A stretch of DNA of 64,000 bases from Peribolospora baueri (lineage: Eukaryota > Basidiomycota > Peribolosporomycetes > Peribolosporales > Peribolosporaceae). The notes under the pieces are model-generated. The model saw nothing but the letters and a program-made list of their open reading frames with translations, ran no database searches and was not told the DNA's origin. The stretch covers positions 248,001 through 312,000 of the forward strand of contig JAMDHS010000007.1 of assembly GCA_029717555.1 (NCBI GenBank), written 5' to 3'. The translations under genes and the position numbers were made by a program. Numbering within the stretch: position 1 is the first letter of the stretch; each line of letters opens with the position of its first letter. This document shows, in pieces, positions 58,901 to 64,000 of the stretch.

Positions 58901-61900
58901 TTCTCGACGAGGTGTCGCAAGACGTCCGCAGCATTCGCAAAGGAATTGCAGACGTTATGAGCGCTGGTGCGGCTGTAGCCGAGCGGTCTCGTTCAGTCAG
59001 CGCCCCCGTTCCGGACGACGACCCTCAAAAACATGGCCTTTCCGACGACACGGCACAGACGCGCCAGTCAAAAATGAGAGTAGCTAAACTCTCCATGTTG
59101 CAGAAGAGGCTCCGCAGCTGGCTGGAGATCGAGCATCGGGCTCATGTAAGCATGCGAGATTCGTCGTCATCGCAAACTGAATATGTCGTATCAGCTGACA
59201 TCTCCTTTTCTTTGATATTTTGACAGTTCTTCCTGGGAGATGCCTATTTTCAGAGCAAGGAGCGAGCAGAAGAAGCTGAGAAGGCTGCATGGGAAGAGAA
59301 GGAGAAAGCTGCCTACGACGCAGCTGAAGTTGTGCGCATCTCTCCTTCTGTTGAGGAAGCTTCTCAATGCTCGCCCTAACCTTGTCGCGTTTTCATTGCT
59401 TAGATCAGGCGCGAGCTGTTGCACGAGGCGGAAGAGGCAGTGCAGAAGGCACTCCAATCCTTTGCCTCTCATTTCACGCAGATGCAGCTCGAAGACATTC
59501 AGTTGGACGTGGGCTTTTCCGGCAAGGGTGGAATTTTAGGGTGAGAATGAAACTAAGTGTGGAGAAACTTTCGCGTCGCACGTCAACTCTGTCTCTGAGG
59601 GCTCTTATACACTTTTTTGTCTATATGCAGAGCCACGATCATGGACGAGATCGATGAAGTATCTGAAAGAATGAATGAGCAAGCGGAGTTGCTGTTTTCC
59701 TGGAGGAGCAAAATCATCGAGCGACTTTCAAGACCGCTTCGCAGCGCATCGGATGAGGACGTGGATGGAGAGGAGTATCAAAAGGATCTCGACGCCCAAG
59801 GCGAGGTGGAGGTGCTTCTACCGATGTATCAGGAACTCCTGCGGGATCGAAAACAGATGTGCGTCGTAGACTTGCTCACCTTCTCACCTTTCCGTATCAC
59901 CTATCGCTAACGTTTGCGAACTTCTCCTGCTTTAGGATCAACGGTGGCCGAGACCTTCAAGATCCGACCGGGCACTCTTCTCGAGTGGACAAGGTCGACC
60001 ACCTTTCTGGCTGGAAGACCGTACGAAGGAACCTTGAGCGGCTTCTAGGCTTAACCGGCTCGCAATCTCGTCATGCTGGAAGAAAGGTCGATTGGCTTGA
60101 GATCCTCAAGCAAAAAGACTTGCTCGATGGAGCCAGAGAGAAGGACCCCGGTATAGAAAACGACATCTTGAGGATCAACCAATTTGACCAGTGCGAGGAT
60201 GCTCGGAAGCGTGTACAGTTCAGCCCGGCTCAGCGAGCGCTCAGAATTATTTCAATAGCTCTTCGTGAGGCGGAAGCACGAGCGACAAGCGGCAAAGAGG
60301 AAATGATTCTTAGTGAGTCTTTCATAGCATTCGAGGCTATGTCGTACAGTGGAATTGACTGAACTGAGGCTGTTTTGTCCGGATCAGAGTCGGCCCGTAG
60401 TAACGTTCAAACGATGATGAAAAATCAACTGGAACTGCTTGAGGGGCTGCAAAAAGAGGCGCAAGCTCTGTCCAACCTTGATAATGCAAGATTGAATTAT
60501 TACCGTCAACTACAGGAATTTTCGGATGCCGTGGCCGGTGTCGAAACTACCGATAGAGTCATGTGGGTTTTGTCTTCCTTGTCAGCCAGGGCCCGCGAAG
60601 GGTAAAGTCCAATGACTGTGTTGTCAACTTCCAGGCGCGAAATTGCCAGATGCATTGAAGAGGAGGCGGTGATGATCAAGAAAATCGAGGCATCATCCTC
60701 CAAGGTCCGCTATCTTGACCACTTGGCCGAGATCGAGAGTGAGGAGGTTGGCGCGGAGGCCAAGACGTGCCCCTTCTGCACCGACGAGGTCAAGGTGCGT
60801 TGTCCAGCCTGATGATTTTTGTTTGTCCAAGTTCCAATGTTGAACACCGTATGTCTCGTCGCAGGTCGGAGCGTTGACTGCATGTGGTCATCTCTGTTGC
60901 TATCGCTGCTGGCGAGAATGGAGGAAAACTCATGTGACTTGCCCGACCTGTCGAGCTCAATTGAGACAACACGAGGTACACAAGATCGTGTACCGCAAAT
61001 CCAAACCTCAGGATCCTGCACGTCCCTTAGTGAGTGCTGTACTGTCTCACTCCTTGCCTGTGATGGCCTTCTAACTGGCTGTCTTATGATCGCATTTAGG
61101 CAGATTCCGGGAGCATGGAACACAATTCCTTGGACCGTCAGGACAACGTTGCCCCCAACGTAAGCTAGTTGTCTTGCTGCTGTCCGTCGGCTTCGCCCAT
61201 TACTGATGGATGGATTCGTTGGTCTATTTTGGTAGGGGCCACGGGACATGGAAGCTGTGGAGTTCAATCTTTTGGATCCTCAGGAACAAGAGGCTCTGGA
61301 CAATGTTCCTCTCAACGTATGTCGACTATTATATCACCGATGCTGGCACCGTCCGTAACTGACAGGCATACTTCTGTTTAATTATTCTAGGGCTCATGGG
61401 GATCCAAACTTGACTTGCTCCTGCGTCATATTCTACAAATTCAAGAAGTTGACCGCAGTGCCAAATGCATAGTGTTTTCTGCCTTTGCCCGAGGACTCGA
61501 CATCGTCGAGCAAGCCCTTCGGTGGAACGGTATCCAGTTTGTTCGTTTGGAAGGTGGTAGCAAGAACGGCCGGCAGGCCGCTCACCGCTTTCGTTCCGAC
61601 CCAGACGTCAAAGTCTTCCTATTGCATGCTGAAAGCCAGTCGGCTGGCTTGACGCTCACCGCAGCCACGTCGATCCACTTGATAGAGCCAGTGGTCAACC
61701 ACTCTTTCGAGCTGCAAATGCTTGGCCGTGTCCACAGGATTGGGCAGACGAAAGAAAGTGAGCATCGTATTTTTTGCTGTGGTTCTCAGTTTTTCTACAG
61801 CGAGCACTCATCGTCACCACCTGATGTGCGGTCGTTGCCCTTCCTCCCCTGCACCCAACTTAGCTCGCGTATACTGTTATCAGGCCGGAACTTCTCTACG

Positions 61901-62409
61901 GACGGTGGAATCACGAATCGTGGATTTGGGCGCAATGCGAGGTCTCTCGCTCTACGTCAAGGGTCCCAGCACAGACAACGATCGACTGCTGGAGCAAGAC
62001 GCGATGCAGATCACTGACCCGGCTTCGGCGGCCGACGCCGAGCGCGTTCACGCGGGATATGCGAAGGGGGATGCGGACCTCGTGGCCTCGCCGGATGACA
62101 TGCTTGCCTGTTTCTTTGACCAGCGTGAGTATATATACAAGTTGCTGAGTTTCCCCAGTCCTTTCGCCCCAGTCATGTTCTTCCGTTGGAAGGTTGTAAC
62201 TGACAAACAGCGTTCCGATTGTCTCTCGCTCAGACCTCTTCCGCACCAAGCCGGAACAGGGGGCCGCGACGTCGGCAGCGTTGTCCAACTCTAGACGAGC
62301 GCGGGAGCGTGAGGAGAGAGCGAGGGCGGCGGAGAGACGCAGAGCGGCCGCTCAGGGCGACATGAATGCCGTTGCTTCGAGCTCTCGACCATTTGCCAAT
62401 GACATTTGA
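55959..62409 (+). CDS. SNF2-family helicase / RING E3 ubiquitin ligase, SHPRH/IRC20-like
   Basis: Likely a DNA translocase and ubiquitin ligase acting in DNA damage tolerance or recombination. Nineteen exons join to 1,675 aa (first exon 55959-57351, last 62234-62409). Walker A is GEEMGLGKTLE (about residue 455); the DExx box is IMDEVQLV, the DEVQ variant typical of SHPRH/Irc20; SGTPVGRHMVTDV follows. A long helical linker (about residues 700-1290) separates the SNF2 N lobe from a C3HC4 RING, CPFCTDEVKVGALTACGHLC to TCPTCRAQL (about 1298-1340). The helicase C lobe holds KCIVFSAFARGLDIVEQAL, LHAESQSAGLTLTAAT and motif VI GRVHRIGQTKE. This split SNF2-RING-SNF2 order is diagnostic. No PHD or histone H1 domain of animal SHPRH is visible. 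Two introns (57890-57957, 58689-58750) use GC donors. The ATG MNDSSRTT is the first in the frame. Confidence 0.92.
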
Positions 62410-63108
62410 TGAGACCTCTCGGAGGCCTGTATGCTTTCGGTGGGGCATTTGCCATGCCCTCGCCCCTCCGCATCTTCCTTGTTACGTGTACTACATCATG
62501 TACGAGTACTACTACTGTCAGTCGCCGGCAGGAACCGGACCGACCACACGGGTTTATTTATCCGTGATCGCCAATTTATTATGTGAGTGATCGAAGTGTC
62601 GCAAATGACGTCTTCGCGATTGTGCGGACGCTTCGGCCGTACTTGTGCTTTAAGGACCGAGCACAAAGCTCGATTCATTTGGAAGAGGCTGTCGAGGCCT
62701 TTGGAGGCTCAGAGGGTGGATAAGTTTCGGCCGGTCGGTGCCGGTGGCCCGAGAGGGCGGGGTCGCACGTCTTCGAACGACACTGCGACATTTCCGTGTT
62801 GTCCAAGATCGATCTATTCCTGTCACCATTCTTCACCATCTTGGTTTCAAAACGACGTAGGGAATCGCTAAGATACGAATGGACAGCAATGAGATGAGTT
62901 GACTAAGCCTCCACAAGGAGCGTCGATAGCTCGTTACTATAAATGAGCGACGAGCCCCTACCGACACTTTGCAGCATCTCTAATCATATCAACGGCGACC
63001 AGCGCGTTACGGTGCGTACCTTCAGGCACACGAAACTTAAGTGAACTGGCCCTCCTCAGCTTTCCCTCGATTTCGTTCTTGTCTCTTCCCTGTAAAAACA
63101 GCACCGAC
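62410..63108. other. Tandem intergenic interval upstream of the MDR gene
   Basis: About 700 bp; no gene recognised. It holds the helicase 3' UTR and the promoter of the oxidoreductase gene, including a TATA-like element. Confidence 0.6.
62938..62944 (+). promoter_or_regulatory. TATA box of the MDR oxidoreductase gene
   Basis: TATAAAT, 165 bp before the start codon, followed by a pyrimidine-rich leader. It is the clearest TATA element noticed in the window and fits an inducible gene. Confidence 0.55.
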
Positions 63109-64000
63109 ATGTCTCACAAGCTCTACCGCCTCCCCGACAAGCCCGTCGGCTTTCAGGGTCTGCACATAGTGGAGGAGCCCCTTCCCAAGCTCAAAGTGAA
63201 CGAAGTGTTGATTAAGGTCAGTTTAAGGCGCTCTCGTCCGGCATGCTGTTCTTTCGAAAGCCTGGATTGCGTCTTTAATGAGATATGTCCCGGGTCTCCG
63301 GAAAAAAGGCATTTCGTTCATTCGCTCATAACTGTGGGACTGCGTTTGCTCCGCTTCCTCTTCATTGTCCATGTGCCTGTGACAGGTTCATGCAGTTTCC
63401 CTGAATGTGAGTGGGTATGCTCAATTGACGTTTACTCTCTGCCGGGTACAAGGGTTTGCTTTGGCCTTTTTTTGTTGTGTGAAAGCTGACTTTGCGAGCC
63501 AAACGTCTTCACCCGACAGTACCGTGACCTGATCATTGCCCGGGGTGAATATCCCCTCCCCATGCGACCTGGAGTCATCCCTTGTTCAGATGGAGCTGGT
63601 GAGATTGTAGATGTCGGCGCAGATGTCGAAACGTGGCAAAAGGGAGACCGTGTAGCGGGCATCTTCAACCAGGGCCACCTCTATGGTGCAGCTCCAGATG
63701 ATGTTGCCGTGCAGAAGGGTCTGGGTGGTGGCATCGATGGTATGCTGGCACAATACAGGGCGGTGAGCGTTGCAAATGATGTATAGAGAAATAAGCGGAG
63801 AGAGCCGCTTGGGAGAGTCAGGAACAACTCACATCCTTCCTTGCCAATCTTCTCCTCCCTCCAGCTCCCTGAGGATGGCATCGTGCGCATTCCGAGCCAC
63901 CTCACATATGAGCAGGCTGCTACGCTTCCCTGTGCCGCTGTCACGGCTTGGAACGCACTCTATGGTGGCCAGAACCCTCTCCTTCCGGGCCAAGCCATTT
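63109..64000 (+). CDS. Medium-chain dehydrogenase/reductase, quinone-oxidoreductase-like (partial)
   Basis: Runs off the right edge of the window. Visible exons: 63109-63216, 63386-63406 (7 codons), 63520-63762 and 63865 onward. The product starts MSHKLYRLPDKPVGFQGLHI and continues with the GroES-like fold: VNEVLIKVHAVSLNYRDLII, IPCSDGAGEIVDVGADVETW, KGDRVAGIFN and later EQAATLPCAAVTAWNALYGG, the usual entry to the nucleotide-binding domain. VSLNYRDL replaces the zinc-ligand CGTD motif, so this is probably a zinc-independent NAD(P)H-dependent quinone or enal reductase rather than an alcohol dehydrogenase. The NAD(P)-binding glycine motif would lie beyond the edge. Substrate unknown. Confidence 0.88.

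Noticed and set aside
1-64000. Transposons, LTR elements, CRISPR or secondary-metabolite clusters
   Set aside because: No transposase, reverse transcriptase, terminal repeat pairs, direct-repeat arrays or clustered biosynthetic enzymes were recognised anywhere in the window.
63109-64000. Zinc-dependent alcohol dehydrogenase
   Set aside because: The position of the catalytic-zinc cysteine motif reads VSLNYRDL, so a zinc-independent quinone-oxidoreductase-like enzyme is more likely.

Overview
This window is nuclear DNA from a fungus. The coding genes are cut by many short introns (about 50-120 nt, mostly GTGAGT/GTGAGC/GTGCGT donors with CAG/TAG acceptors). Coding sequence is GC-rich, and the proteins are ordinary eukaryotic ones. 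The intron density (up to 18 in one gene), the LSM7 form and the GC-rich codon use suggest a basidiomycete, perhaps a Pucciniomycotina-type yeast; that placement is an inference. I assembled exon chains by hand. Each complete chain kept an open frame with a total length divisible by three; the last gene runs off the window edge and is judged on its visible exons only.

Layout. 0.5-3.1 kb: mitochondrial acyl-CoA thioesterase (+). 6.3-8.5 kb: Ran1/Pat1-like protein kinase (-), flanked by long gene-poor DNA. 8.5-16.6 kb: 8 kb with no complete gene, containing one piece of an OMA1-like metallopeptidase near 13.0-13.4 kb. 16.6-18.7 kb: RING-CH ligase of MARCH5/MITOL type (-), divergent from a large repeat-built coiled-coil protein (+, 19.1-22.7 kb). 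23.9-27.9 kb: importin beta (-), divergent from LSM7 (+, 28.4-29.1 kb). 31.1-33.4 kb: glutamine-rich protein with two RanBP2-type zinc fingers (-). 35.6-38.1 kb: secreted, probably GPI-anchored polysaccharide deacetylase (-). 39.2-41.5 kb: candidate fungal p31comet (MAD2L1-binding) protein (-). 41.9-43.3 kb: very-long-chain 3-hydroxyacyl-CoA dehydratase (-), divergent from ribosomal protein eL28 (+, 44.0-45.4 kb), whose start codon is split by an intron. 45.8-48.7 kb: mitochondrial intermediate peptidase (-), divergent from citrate synthase (+, 50.3-52.9 kb). 53.5-55.5 kb: uncharacterised membrane/coiled-coil protein (+). 56.0-62.4 kb: SNF2-RING ligase of SHPRH/IRC20 type (+). 63.1 kb to the edge: quinone-oxidoreductase-like MDR enzyme (+), cut by the window end.

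The genes do not form one pathway. Four products are mitochondrial or probably so (thioesterase, MARCH5-like ligase, intermediate peptidase, citrate synthase). Others serve nuclear transport, RNA decay/splicing, translation, the spindle checkpoint and genome maintenance. No transposon, rRNA, tRNA or CRISPR array was recognised. The most interesting points are the eL28 start-codon intron (unspliced RNA reads start-stop), the p31comet and MARCH5 homologues, the OMA1-like remnant in the gene-poor block, two GC-AG introns in one helicase gene, and an E-box/telobox-rich divergent promoter.
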